Positions 22,600 to 33,759 of a stretch of DNA of 64,000 nt are shown in pieces; position 1 is the first letter of the stretch; the number at the start of each line of letters is the position of its first letter. The position numbers and the translations under genes were made by a program. Origin of the DNA: Pyrus communis (Eukaryota; Streptophyta; Magnoliopsida; Rosales; Rosaceae); contig NC_084819.1 in assembly GCF_963583255.1 (NCBI RefSeq), positions 1,929,501-1,993,500 of the forward strand. The letters run 5' to 3'. The notes beneath the pieces were generated by a model, which was not told the DNA's origin, ran no database searches, and saw only the letters and a program-made list of their open reading frames with translations.

Positions 22600-23025
22600 T
22601 TCGTCTCTCATTCAATCCTTTCTCTTTATTCTCCCAGTTCTTTTTCGCACTCATCTTCCTCTCTATCTCATCCGATCCTCTCACTTCTTTCTCTTTCCTC
22701 CAATCATCTTACTCTCTTTCCTTCTCTCTCCTCTTTCTCTCTTGACCCCATCTTTTTGGATCTCTTTGTCCAGTTTAAGTTATAAGATTTTTGAGTTTTA
22801 AAGAAAATTGTTTTCAAGAAAAATTCTTAAGAAATGTTTTGAGAAATTATAAAAACTTTCAAATAGGACACCAAACAAGCCCTTAGATACTTACTCTATT
22901 GTGGATTTGTAACTCATAATGTCCAGTTTTGTCAATCTCACATTTTGACACAACAAACAACATACTGAACTCAAGTCCATTTTAATTGATCATAACTTAT
23001 CTCATCAAGCCCACCAAACGAGACC
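22196..23025. mobile_element. Tourist-like MITE in U2, interrupted by a second MITE
   Basis: The left end GGGCCTG follows TAA (22193-22195), and the right end CCACCAAACGAGACC is followed by TAA (23026-23028). The two halves flank the nested element at 22297-22882. Removing the insert leaves about 244 bp, matching the uninterrupted copy at 42289-42522. Confidence 0.8.
22297..22882. mobile_element. Nested PIF/Harbinger-type MITE with TTA target duplication
   Basis: The termini are GAGTCTGTTTGGT and ACCAAACAAGCCC (inverted, imperfect), flanked by TTA at 22294-22296 and 22883-22885. The paralogous site in unit 2 is empty with a single TTA (about 42388-42390). The interior holds a C-then-T homopolymer (about 22555-22594) and long CT-rich tracts. 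There is no coding capacity. Confidence 0.9.
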
Positions 23026-24244
23026 TAAATGAATCCATAACCCTAAATCATAACAATCACCATGAATCGAAGCCGCTCCGTCATTGAATGCACCGCATCT
23101 TCCCATAAACAACCTCTAAAACAAAGAGAAAATGAAGAATGGTCAATCTCCAATGATCCGACTATGCCTAATAACAAAAAAGAATTGCATAACAACAACA
23201 AGAAGTCGTCATCAAATAGAGTGACTAAAAATAAATGGACAAATCACATTGAAGTCCTTCAAACACACGAATCATACACAAATGAAAGAATACAAACAAG
23301 TGAATTACAAAAAGTAAAGAAAATAAGAATTGAGTGGTAGCACGTTGAAGTATGGAGTAGGCAACTCTTTTCATGGTCGAGTCCCCATCTCTCATTTGAT
23401 CTTCGCACCCTCTCAAACCTCCCTTATGATTTCACTTCACCTTTCACAAAAAAAACCATGCTTGCCAAATGAGGGAGGAGCTTAGCACTTAGAGCACTTC
23501 CACCGTGGGCAATAGCCTGATGGACAAGCTCCCACTTCAACCCAATGGCCTGAGCTGCATGCTCTAGCCCACAGTGGCATGTGGATGAAAGGGGCCCCGA
23601 GCGAGAGGCCCGTGGGGAATCGCTGGCCTAAGAGCCCAGAGTGGGTATGATGCAAGGCTAATGTCAGGGTAACATCAGCCACGTGTTGTCTCTTTTTTGC
23701 GTCAGGCGTGTGCGCTTCAAGTGAGCGTCGGCCGACACAAATTCAGAGCTGGGGTCCTCGACGCTTTTATGAGATGTTACCGTTGGGAAGGCCACGTGGT
23801 TTCCCCACGTCCCTTGGATTTCAATGACAACATTTTATGGACCGTTGGATTTCCAATAGTTAAAAAAAATTAAAAGCTTATTTAATTTCAGCCGTTGGAT
23901 CTAAGATCAACGGTCTACGTTATTCGGCTTTATAAATTAATAAAAAAAAAGTTTAAAATTCTGAAATCTTACTGTTGTGCCATGTAGCACAATCTGGAGT
24001 GTTGAAATTCAATTTTTTTTTTAATCCAAAGGCAGAGATTAATTATGTGAATAAAAAATTAAAAAAATTAATAAAAATCCGGAAAATAAAATTTGAAAAA
24101 TTAAAAAAAAAAAAAAGATTTTACTTTTCTATAAATACATTTTCATTATCTTCTACCTTACACTACAATTTCATATTTTGTCAACTAGTTTCAACCACAT
24201 TCCATCTTTCTCTCAAAGTTTCAATCCAATTTTTTTCCAACAAA

Positions 24245-25150
24245 ATGACCAATGATGCAGGTACGAATTATATGCTTATTGAAGATGTAACGTTGTGTAC
24301 TAACTTGGTTGAAGTTATTTATGACCCGATTATGGGTAATGAGATGCAGTTGTGAGAAATGTGGAATCTTATTCATGCCAATTATCTTGAGAAAATTGGT
24401 GGGAAAAGAACTAAAGAATCGATGTCTAGTCGTTGGAGAATACTCAGCCAATCGTTTAGTATGTGAAGAGAGGCCTTGGCACAAGCTAGTAATAATCTTC
24501 GAAGTGGGAAAAATTTAGCAGGTCAGGTAACAATATATTATTTGTTTGTTTGTACTATACCCAAATTTACATTACCTACTTTGATTATAATTATTTATTC
24601 TCCCGTATTGTGTAGGCACTTCAAGCACAAGCTTGGTATAATGCCAAAACCAAAAGCAAAAACAAAGCATTCAACCGGTGGGAATGATGAAATATTGTCA
24701 AAAGATTGTCCTAAATTCAGAGTTATGCCTGTCAGTCTAAAAGTTTTCTTGAACAACACCCCTCTACACTCTACGCCAGATCATGCCTCACATGTTCATG
24801 AAGATAATGCAAAATAAGTGCCCAAAATGCCCCTTGAACAAGCGTCGGGGTCGACCCGTTATCCAATTAGGCCTCAAGGTAAGAAGGCTTCAAAGAGAAA
24901 ATGGAGTGTTTCCAAGAATGATTATGCAAAGTATATGGAAGAACTTGTTCGCTAAGGTGAATTGACTTTGGCGCGGGAAATGGTTAAATTTAAGGCTGAT
25001 AAGGCTAGAGATGAGCCAAAAGCTGCAGCTGTTGAAAGAGAATTTCAAGCTAATGAAAGAGAAAGAGAGCTACTTAGGCAAGAAAGGGAACAAGTTAGTG
25101 AAGAAATAATGGCTCAACGAGATCGTGACATTATGAACACGCCTTCATAA
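24245..25150 (+). pseudogene. PIF/Harbinger ORF1 (Myb/SANT-like DNA-binding protein), broken
   Basis: The start is ATG at 24245. The first part has a TGA at about 24353. MWNLIHANYLEKIGGKRTKE, then SRWRILSQSF and W-rich text typical of the trihelix/Myb-like domain follow in a shifted frame. A plausible intron is at about 24527-24615 (CAG|GTAACA ... GTGTAG|G). After another stop (about 24815) comes a Lys-rich, then Glu/Arg-rich coiled-coil tail (VEREFQANERERELLRQERE) ending at 25150. In active elements this protein acts with the transposase in DNA binding. Several stops and frameshifts make it inactive here. Confidence 0.85.
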
Positions 25151-25742
25151 AAGAAGTCTCCGAATTCTAAATATTTTTGGAAGTCGGAGAAAGCGAATGT
25201 GGTGTGAATGAGGCGTGCAAGAGAAGCGAGAGCAATAGGAGATGGTCCTAGCACGACAAGAGAAGATCATCCTAGCACCGCAAATTGGTTAGGTGATGAT
25301 GATCCATTCACGAACCCATAACTTTCCAATCACTTTGTTTATAATCGGAGCCCATAATTTTCCAATCACTTTGGGTTATAATTTATTATTTATTGAATAG
25401 AGTACTTTATGTTGTTTCCAATTTATTGAATTTAGTACTTTATTTAAAGTAAGAGTAAATTTATTTAATTTGGTAATTTAGTTATACTAAGAGAATCTTT
25501 ATTCAAATGACAAAAACACATCAAATAAAATTACATAAACATACCAAATAATAAAAAAAAAACTCACTAAATGAATTATAAAAAAAAACACACCAAATAA
25601 AATTACATAAACATACCAAATAATAAAAAAAAACTCACTAAATGAACTAAAAAAAACACACCAAATAAAATTAAATAAACACACCAAATAAAAACAAACA
25701 CACTAAATGAACTTAAGTATCTTGAGCTTGTTTCAATTCCCA

Positions 25743-27069
25743 CTAGTACTCTATCAAGTCAATTTGTCGGGCATTGTGCATGTAAGGCTCCTGAAGTGCA
25801 GTATATCGTCGAATGAGTCTTTCATTGTAACGTCCATCATTTTCTAATGGCTCGTGTTGCATGGGTTCTTCGGTAACATCATGAGCACAATATATTTGTC
25901 TTCTAGAATTATTCATCGTGTCTGGCTCATATTCATCAACGACATCATAATTGTACTCATCTTCCATAATCATGTTGTGAAGAATGATGCACGTCATCAT
26001 AATGGATCGAAGCAACTCTAAATCAAACATTTTGGCAACACCCCTGACAATCGTCCAACGAGTTTGGAGGATACCAAAACAACGCTCCACATCCTTCTTG
26101 CACTCCTCTTAACAGCTTGCAAAGTGTTTTTCCTTTGCACTTTGCGGACATGACACTGTTTTGATAAACGATGACCACCTTAGGTAAATGTCGTCTGCTA
26201 GGTAGTATGGCCTGTGGTATTTATGTCTGTTGACCCAATACGTGACTTTTGGTGCTTTTCCTTGCAAGACTTCGTTGAACATTGGGGATTAGGCAAGGGC
26301 ATTGTGGTCATTTTGAGCTCCCGGAACCCCGAAAAAGGTGTGCCAAATCCATGTATCAAAAGATGCCACTGCCTAAAAAATGATACTTTTTTGCTTATTT
26401 TCTGTCCCCAAAAGCGTCTTGCCATGCACTTGGACAATTTTCCTAGGTTCAGTGCATACAGTCGATGCTTCCAATCATTCCAAGAAAACCTCGCATCTCG
26501 CCCTTCTTCAGAAGCCTTTGCAAGTCCATCTCAATAGGTCTTTAGAGGTACTCTACGGTGCAGATAGATTCGATTGCTCCACAAAACCTCATTAGGGACT
26601 CAAGAATGGTTAATTTCCCCATCCTCGCTATCTCATCCACTTGGTCTGCAGATACTCTATATACAAGCATCCGCAAGGCAACATTAATTTTTTGCTTAGG
26701 AAGGAGACCCATAACATCAAAAGCATCCTTCTTTTGCACAAAGTAAGAATCATGGTTGCAAACAACAATCATGATTTTGTTGAACAAATGTCGTTCCATT
26801 CTAAAACGATGTCTAAAGTATGTATCAGGAAATGCACTGTTACAGACAAAATAATCGTCCAACAGATCCATACCTCGTCGTTGCCTGCTTCTATTAAGGT
26901 TTGCGGAATGGCTGGGTCTGCAGATCTGAGCCACAACTTGGATGACTCGATGGGAATGTGAGGCTTTGGGCATTCTTGCTTCGACATCTGTCATTCTACA
27001 CTCCTCATCCTCTTTCATCTCATTTTGGGCCACCTGGAGATCGAACATTCCTTCTGATTGGTTAAACAA
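25743..27069 (-). pseudogene. PIF/Harbinger DDE transposase (HARBI1-like), broken
   Basis: Reading on the minus strand from 27069, the N-terminal region has YFRHRFRMERHLFNKIM and a helix-turn-helix-like stretch (MLVYRVSADQVDEIARMGK), up to 26542. The nuclease core is then split. GMIGSIDCMH carries the first catalytic Asp and is followed directly by TGA, and GAQNDHNALA carries the second Asp and is followed by TAA. A third stop precedes KKDVERCFGILQTRW, which carries the catalytic Glu. The C-terminal part (MMTCIILHNMIMED...) runs to a stop at 25743-25745. All three acidic residues can be seen, but at least three in-frame stops prevent a full product. Confidence 0.9.
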
Positions 27070-27755
27070 TTCTTCCTCTTATTGATCGATTTCTCACATC
27101 ATCCTTGAAGAAGAAGACATTGTAAGAAGGAAGTAGAAACTATGAATAATGATACAAATTTTAATTTTGGTGAAGAAGGAAATAAAAACTATGAATAATG
27201 ATAGAGATCTTGAGAAAATTGGTGTGAGATTTCTGAGGATGGATGGTGGATTATATGGAGAATTCAAAAAGGATTAGGTTGTAGATAATGCCACGTGGCA
27301 TGCTGTCATTTGTTAAAAATCTTATCGGAAATCTATCCTCAACGATTCTGAAAAGATAACGACACATGGCACGAAGATATTAGATAAAAAATCCATCACC
27401 AATAATTGTCTTTTCAGATAATGACACGTGGCGCAATAAAAACGATTAAAAATCTTATCCAAAATTACAAATAAAATTATTTTGTATTATTTTATAAATA
27501 AAAAAAATACTAATATTTTATTGTCCATTGCTAGGGTTATTCAGTGTAGGGGTGAAAATGCAAAAGACCGTTACTGTTCATTAATGATAGTTACCGTTCA
27601 CTCGTTGGATTAAATAGTGCATAGCCCCAGGGACCTTAGCAACGGTGGAGTTGCTCTTATCAGCGTGCAAATAGGGTTTTCTGCCGACAAATGAACACGT
27701 GACATTTATATCTTCATGGTCCATCCATCCATCCATCCATCGCCCCCATTGAAAA

Positions 27756-27935
27756 GGAGGAGAATTATCTACCCTCCTATTCTCATCCCCTTCCATCCCC
27801 TCCTCTCACACATTATTTTTTGTCTTATTATCTCTATAAAAAAATCAATATAAGATGTTGACGTGATTTAACCGTGACCGTTCAAATAGGAGGGGATGGA
27901 AAGGTAAAGATATTAGAAGTAAAGAATCCTGCTCC
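27756..27935. mobile_element. Mutator-like MITE (family M1) in the WD40 copy 1 promoter
   Basis: The imperfect TIRs are GGAGGAGAATTATCT and AAAGAATCCTGCTCC. The interior has GATGTTGACGTGATTTAACC and GACCGTTCAAATAGGAGGGG, shared in reverse orientation with 61420-61654. It is absent between GAAAA and TATCAAATT in the paralogous promoter (about 43005). No clear TSD could be assigned. Confidence 0.7.
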
Positions 27936-27982
27936 TTATCAAATTATTATTTTTCCATCGCTATCTCTCGCCCTCTCTCTCA

Positions 27983-28089
27983 GAGGCAGATTCTCTACCT
28001 TTCCACTTCCTGTGTCCTCCTGTTTATATGATATTAATTCACGTCAACATTTTATATCACCATTCATTTTTATCTTATTATCTCTATAA

Positions 28090-28122
<33 letters not shown>

Positions 28123-28185
28123 CTTAACTATGACCGCACAAAACCAGGAGGACACGGAAAAAATGGAGGGAAGAGAATCTGCCTC
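27983..28185. mobile_element. Mutator-like MITE with 11-bp target duplication and empty site
   Basis: The 14-bp perfect TIRs are GAGGCAGATTCTCT and AGAGAATCTGCCTC. CCTCTCTCTCA flanks both sides (27972-27982 and 28186-28196) and is present once in the unit 2 leader (43040-43050). The interior contains an (AT)n tract (about 28095-28121) and resembles the neighbouring M1 element. Confidence 0.92.
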
Positions 28186-28196
28186 CCTCTCTCTCA

Positions 28197-28926
28197 TCTG
28201 TTTCTCTCCGCTCTGTCATTCACACACAATTTGATACAGTTTTGACGCAATCGACACAATTGACACACGCACGCAGAGAGAGAAGAGAGAAAGAGGGCTT
28301 GAAGGAGGCGCGTTTTTGATTGGTTGAAATCCATTCATTTCCTTTGCAAAAAAGAAAAGCCCAAATCTCAGTTTTTCAGGCAGGTGCTTTTTCTTTCCTC
28401 CCTTCTGCTAATCTCTCTCAATTTTAACTTTTTTCCCCCAATTTTTGACCTAGGGTTTCTGGGTTTCAATCATTATTGTTCAATTTTAGTTTTTTGTTGT
28501 TGTTGTTGTTGCTTTTATTGTTTTGAATAGTTTGATTTGAAAACGCTCAGACATGGTTTCAAAGTCATGTCCTTTCTGGTTGGGGTGTTTGTGTTTGTGT
28601 GTATGTGATGAAAGTATATGCAAATTTTATTAATATTTTGTTAGAATTTGTAGTTGGGTTTCCCATAAATTTGTTTTCTTTGGCGGTATGTAGTTTTTTT
28701 TAAGATTTTTATAGATGTCAGAGAAACTGTAGACTTTCAATAACATGTATAGATTCTTCTATCTGTTATGTTGCCATATCTATATGTTCTTGTTTGTTCA
28801 TTTCATGGGAATTGGGTTTTGCTTTTCGGTTTTTTATGTCGGTACATATGTTTATGTGGGAAATGAATTATGATCAATCATCAAGTCTGTGGGTGTGTTT
28901 GGTGATTATAAAGTGTACTGGATTAT
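28197..28926 (+). other. Leader and leader intron of WD40 copy 1
   Basis: CT- and GA-rich 5' leader, a leader exon near CAGGCAGGTGC (about 28379) and a T-rich intron, aligned with 43051-43835. Unit 2 sequence 43836-43910, which holds the candidate leader acceptor GAAGGCAG and the first ATG, is missing here. Confidence 0.6.
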
Positions 28927-31900
28927 ATGGCGGATGAAGGGGACATGTCTGATTTTGTCAAGGATGTGGAGGAAGAAAATCAAGGTGGAGATATTGGTCT
29001 TGATGAATATGACATGGTTTGTTTCCATCAACTTTTGGCTCCCATTGTTCAATCCTTTGTTTTTTCCTGTTGTACTACATGGACTTGAAACTCCTTGTTC
29101 TTGAGTTTGAGCAGCTTACCGAAGTGTCAGATACGTCATCTGCACAAGCGAGAAGGGGAAAGGACATTCAAGGTATTCCATGGGACAGATTGAACATAAC
29201 AAGGGAAAAATACAGATTGACGAGGCTAGAACAGTACAGGAATTATGAGAACATCCCTTTATCTGGGGAAGCTGTGGACAAGGTTTTCTTCTTGTTCTCG
29301 AGCATTTTCTTCATTTCATTTCATTTCCCCAATTAGCAAGTCACTATTGAAGTTAGCAGACGTCACTAATAATATGTGTTAACTTTGACTAGGAGTGCAA
29401 ACAAATGCAGAAAGGTGGAAACTACTATGACTTCTTCCATAATACAAGACTGGTTAAACCTACAATCCTTCATTTCCAGGTTTGTGGACTTGCAATGCCA
29501 TAGCTGTTTATTATTTTTACATTTTTTGATGGTATACTTCACCACTAATCCCGCTCTCTCTCTCTCTCTCATGGGTTTTGTGTGTATGAACTTATTGCCT
29601 TAGATAATTTTGCTTTAGTTAAATGAGACTTTTTTTTATTCTAACAAGATAAAGTTATTCACTCCTTTTAGCTGTTTTCGCAAGCTAATGTTCATAAAAC
29701 TTTTGCATGATAATGTTCATGAAGTTTACCTTTATATCCTACTTGACATTCTTTATTGATTTTTACATGCAGCTGAGAAATTTGGTTTGGGCCTCTTCAA
29801 AGCATGATGTCTACCTCATGTCCAACTTTTCAGTCATGCATTGGTCATCTCTATCTGGGAATTTGTCTAAGGTTCTCAATTTTGCAGGACATGTTGCCCC
29901 AACAGAGGTAGTACAACCTCCTGTACATAATGTGTATGATCTACTTTCTTTGAAAGAAAATAAAGTAATCAAATGGATTGTTTTTCATTTTTTTTTCCAG
30001 CTTTTGTTGGTTTATGCTCTCTCCCTCCCCCTCCCATTTATGTTACATACGTTGAAGTGTTCCATATAATTGCTATTTGTCCTCTACTTATGTCCATAGT
30101 TTAAGTTTGCCAAGTTCTATGGTCTTGCAGAAACATGCAGGAAGTTTATTGGAGGGTTTTATGCAGACTCAGATAAGCACACTGGCAGTCAAGGACAATT
30201 TTCTTGTTGCTGGTGGCTTTCAAGGAGAGCTTACTTGTAAAGTGAGTTTCTAATGTTTACATCTCAATAGCGTGTTGACAGTGCATGTCTGTTTGATGAG
30301 AGTTAAGTATTTCCACATTAGATGTATTGTTTGGTAAATCTGACAATTAGACTTGTCTGGGATCCTGCCATTCTGATGATTTTGCTTTGCCATTGACTTG
30401 TCAAGAAAAGAGCTAATGCCATTAGCTGGCTGGAAATTTGGTTACTGTATATGATCTTGGAAAATGACTTTTTTTTGGTAGACATGAATAGCTTGGTTTT
30501 TATATTATGAGCTATGATGTGTGGCGCTCGTAATTTCTGTCTTGAAATTAATACTTTCTACCTAGGAAAACAAAAATGAATTTTGTAACAATATTATTAA
30601 CTTTGTGAAAGGTTATTTAAATAATCCTATTTGAACTTTGACGCAATGGAACTTGCAAGAATTTCTTGTACTAAATCAAAAGCACCTTGTTTTGAAGCTG
30701 GACTACAGCTCTTTTCCTTGTTTTGATATTCTGGATAAAAGCACCAATTTGGTCAAACTACCTTATAAGTATTTCACATGTTGAAGGAGGGGAGGTTTTG
30801 GAGCTTGGAAGGGATACAGATGTTCCCCTTAAGAGTTCAAAGCTGAATAAGATTTAGCTTAGTTTTATTAGGTAGCATTCTGGTTGAAATTTTTTAGCCA
30901 TGCTTTGGTAGGCAAAGATGGTATTAGGGTGTTTTCCCAAAATGTTTAAAAAAACAATTTGTTCAATTAACATGCTTGAAGGGGAAGAAAGAAAGAGGAG
31001 AAAAAGGAGAAAAAGGGGGGTGGGGGTGGTTAATATTTATTTTTTACACATTGTGTTGAGTGTGAATACCATTTTGTACGTAAGATTGTTGCATGTAGGA
31101 GCTGAGATTCTATTATGGACAGGGAATTGTCTAAATATCTTGTAAAATATTTGACCGAATTTAAGTTAAATGAAATGTAAGAACCGACTAATATTGGATA
31201 TCAGTGAGAGTGTGCCAGTAAGTGTTTGTTGACGTATGTGAATACTTTTTGGAATAGTCTTGAGGTTGAGGGTAATGGAAGCTGTGCTTTGATAGGCAAC
31301 TTAAAGACACCTTCCCGGACTTGAACCTGGAACAAATGCTGGTTAGGAATTAGATTAGGAAAGTACATAACTAATCCAGTGTTCTAGGATCCACACTGAA
31401 CTCAGTTTTTGGATTAGGAAAGCAGTTTTGTTGCTCTTTTGTTGTACTACTAGTAAGAATGGTTTGACCCGGTCCTTTCTTTGTGCATTCATATCTTTGG
31501 TTTCCGCAATGGTTTGTTAATGAAATGATTAAGTTCAACTGATGTGGTAGCTACTGATGGCATTTTAGGCGCTCATTTCTTGTTGGATATTATTTGTTTC
31601 TTGTAATTCTATATTTTTCATTATCAGATGCAAACTAGTGCTTTAGTCTGTTAAAGGATTATTTTTCTGGTTAATGTTCAGTTAAAGTATTAAATCATAT
31701 TTTTCTGTCTTTATCTGCAGTCTCTTGATAAACAAGGAGTAAGTTTCTGTACCCGGACCACACATGATGACAATGCCATCACAAATGCTGTTGAAATATA
31801 CGATAGATTGGGGTATTTTAGCTAGTTCTGAAAATCTGTTCATCTGAATTTTTTCTTTTAACAAAACACAACTTGATATAGAAACGCTTTTTCAGGGGTG

Positions 31901-33595
31901 GAATGCATTTCATGGCATCCATTAATGACTGGGGCATAAGAGAATATGACATGCAGAAGTTTCAGCTTTTGAATCACTTTCGTTTCCCTTGGCCAGTGAA
32001 TGTGAGTCATCCTAAGAACTTAATTCATATTGATGGATTCTGTCAGATAAACTTACCCGCCTTTTTCTATTTCTATACTAAGAATCTACATATTTGTCTT
32101 TACACTTTCACTTTCTGTGATTTTCATTGACTCCAACCTCCCTAGATATTAATATTAGAGGGTTAAGTTGTGCATTGAAGAGTACTATTTCTGATATATT
32201 TGGAAATTGTTGAGATGTCAACTAGGAAGCCAAGCTTTCAAATCAGTTTTATTTTGTTCAATTGGTTGTGCTGAGGACAAGGACAATTTTTAAAATAAAA
32301 GGAAATTGGTGACTGGTGTAGGTCACAGACTAATTTCATATTTTGGTTTAGCTTCATGGACATTTCGTTCTTTTATAGATAAATTGAAGCAATTTTCCTT
32401 TTCAGCTAATGACATAGTAACAATTTTCCTCTCCAACTAAGGTCGATACCACTTGCTAAAATTTTTCTTCATTGACCCTCTCCTTAAAAGCTCAAAATGT
32501 TGATTGAGCGAATCCTAGTATTGAAAATATTTTGCAGACTTCAAACAAATTACCTCTTTGAAATAGAAGAGTGCAATATACTTAAGTGCTTGTAAACTGG
32601 AAGTGATCTGCAATTGCTTAAACTGGAATTAATGTGTTGGTTTCTGTGGTTATTCCTCCCATAACTTATTTTCTTAACGTGGAGCTGACCTTATTTGCAG
32701 CATACATCAATAAGCCCAGATCGTAGGCTTGTTGCGGTTGTTGGTGACCATGTAGATGCATTGCTGATGGATTCGCAGAATGGGAAGGTACCAAGATCTT
32801 TTTTCTGATCATGATACTCTTGTCTGCAACTTATTTTGTTGCGTTTCTTTCCATAGAAATATTTTTGCTAATAAGATGAGGTAAACTGTGTGAAAATTGA
32901 ACGCGAGACATGTAGACTTTGAGGAAATGGTTAATGGTGGAAAAATACCAATACAAGTGTAATCTTTAATACGATAACAGATTTTTGCTTACACAGTTGT
33001 TTTTATAATTGTTCAGCGTGGAGATATCTACTTTTTGTTTATTTTTTAGTATTCCTTAACTTCGTGTTAGCAGAGCAGTTGTGCTTCTAAATTCCAAATT
33101 TACACCTAAAAGCATTTTCCAGGTTTTATTTTCAAAGATGGGAACAGTTTACTAACTATATACAACTTTGCTTTTTTTTTTTTTTTTTTTTTTTTTTTGT
33201 CATTTCAGACTATTGCTAAGGTCGTTGGTCATCTGGATTACTCTTTTGCGTCAGCATGGCATCCTGATGGTCGCATATTTGCCACCGGAAACCAGGACAA
33301 GACTTCCCGAGTCTGGGACATAAGAAATCTTTCATTGCCAGTTGCTGTTCTGAAGAATAACTTGGGTGCTGCTAGGTCAATTCGCTTTTCATCAGATGGT
33401 CAGTTCATGGTGGTGGCGGAACCTGCAGATTTTGTGCATATATATAGCACAAAGGCAGATTACAATGTGCGGCAAGAGATTGATTTCTTTGGGGAGATAT
33501 CCGGTGTATCAGTGAGTCCCGATGACGAGTCTTTGTATATAGGAATCTGGGACCGAACATACGCCAGCTTGCTACAGTATAACAGAAGGCAATAA
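28927..33595 (+). CDS. WD40-repeat protein, copy 1 (both ends altered)
   Basis: The nine exons align with copy 2: 28927-29016, 29115-29282, 29393-29479, 29773-29907, 30131-30241, 31721-31812, 31896-32001, 32701-32787 and 33209-33595. All have GT-AG borders and the frame is kept, about 420 residues. The family start (MSYQQGYQFDY...) is lost in a 75-bp deletion, so translation would begin at the next Met (MADEGDMSD). The end is altered too: after QYNRR the frame reads Q-stop where copy 2 continues with HTYGYLDSYF, because this is the duplication junction. About 13 residue differences from copy 2 by eye, including E to K, C to W in exon 7 and E to N. WD repeats are described under copy 2. It may still be expressed. 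Its promoter holds two MITEs and lies just downstream of a PIF element. Whether it is functional is open. Confidence 0.8.
33172..33198. repeat. Poly(T) run in the last-intron acceptor of WD40 copy 1
   Basis: 27 T residues end 10 bp before the exon 9 acceptor (CATTTCAG|A). Copy 2 has only a mixed GTTTTTGGTTTTTCTG tract here. Confidence 0.95.
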
Positions 33596-33671
33596 GGGTG
33601 GAAACCCTCGTGTGTATAGCTTTGCTTCATCTCGCTCATAAGAAACCACTAAGGGTGGAAACCCTCGTGTG
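33593..33671. repeat. Duplication junction with a repeated 22-bp word
   Basis: TAAGGGTGGAAACCCTCGTGTG occurs at 33593-33614 and again at 33650-33671 (57-bp period). Unit 1 has only a diverged single version (CTAAGGCTGGAAACG, about 16437). The word contains a small hairpin (AGGGT..ACCCT). It sits exactly where WD40 copy 1 sequence ends and the PORR leader of unit 2 begins. Confidence 0.85.
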
Positions 33672-33759
33672 GATAGTGAGCCAGATGGTATTGTTGTACC
33701 CTATATAATGTCACCACACGTGTGTATTGTGTAGGGTGTAAAGATTGTGAGTGTGAAAT

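Larger units (their letters stand above)
21785..23440. repeat. U2: second copy of the internal tandem repeat, unit 1
   Basis: It begins TACTTACCAACTTACTTGATG, matching U1 with moderate divergence, and ends with GAAGTATGGAGTAGGCAACTC. It is longer than U1 because of a nested 586-bp MITE. The open frame at 23062-23340 has stops in the other three copies and is not a gene. Confidence 0.85.
23492..27656. mobile_element. PIF/Harbinger DNA transposon, degraded, with TTA target duplication
   Basis: The ends GAGCACTTCCACCG and CGGTGGAGTTGCTC are inverted repeats with two mismatches, flanked by TTA at 23489-23491 and 27657-27659. The 4165-bp interior carries the two genes of the superfamily in opposite orientation: a Myb/SANT-like ORF1 on plus (about 24245-25150) and a DDE transposase on minus (25743-27069). 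Both are broken. The equivalent position in unit 2 (about 42900-42915) is uninterrupted, so the insertion is specific to unit 1. AT-rich tandem repeats (about 25500-25690) separate the genes. Confidence 0.93.
16407..33592 (+). repeat. Unit 1 of a tandem segmental duplication (PORR - repeats - WD40)
   Basis: From TTTTGCTTCGTCTTGCTCATAAG (about 16407) onward the sequence is repeated with high identity from about 33618. Gene order is the same: PORR gene, conserved 3' block, Tourist remnant, U1/U2 repeat pair, WD40 gene. The unit ends inside the last WD40 exon at about 33592. Its extra length relative to unit 2 is mainly a 4.2-kb PIF element and three MITEs. Confidence 0.92.

Noticed and set aside
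23062..23340. 92-codon Lys/Asn-rich frame
   Set aside because: The other three copies of the same repeat contain stops, and the composition follows the A-rich DNA.
25499..25687. 62-codon hydrophobic minus-strand frame
   Set aside because: It is a reading of a short AT-rich tandem repeat inside the PIF element.
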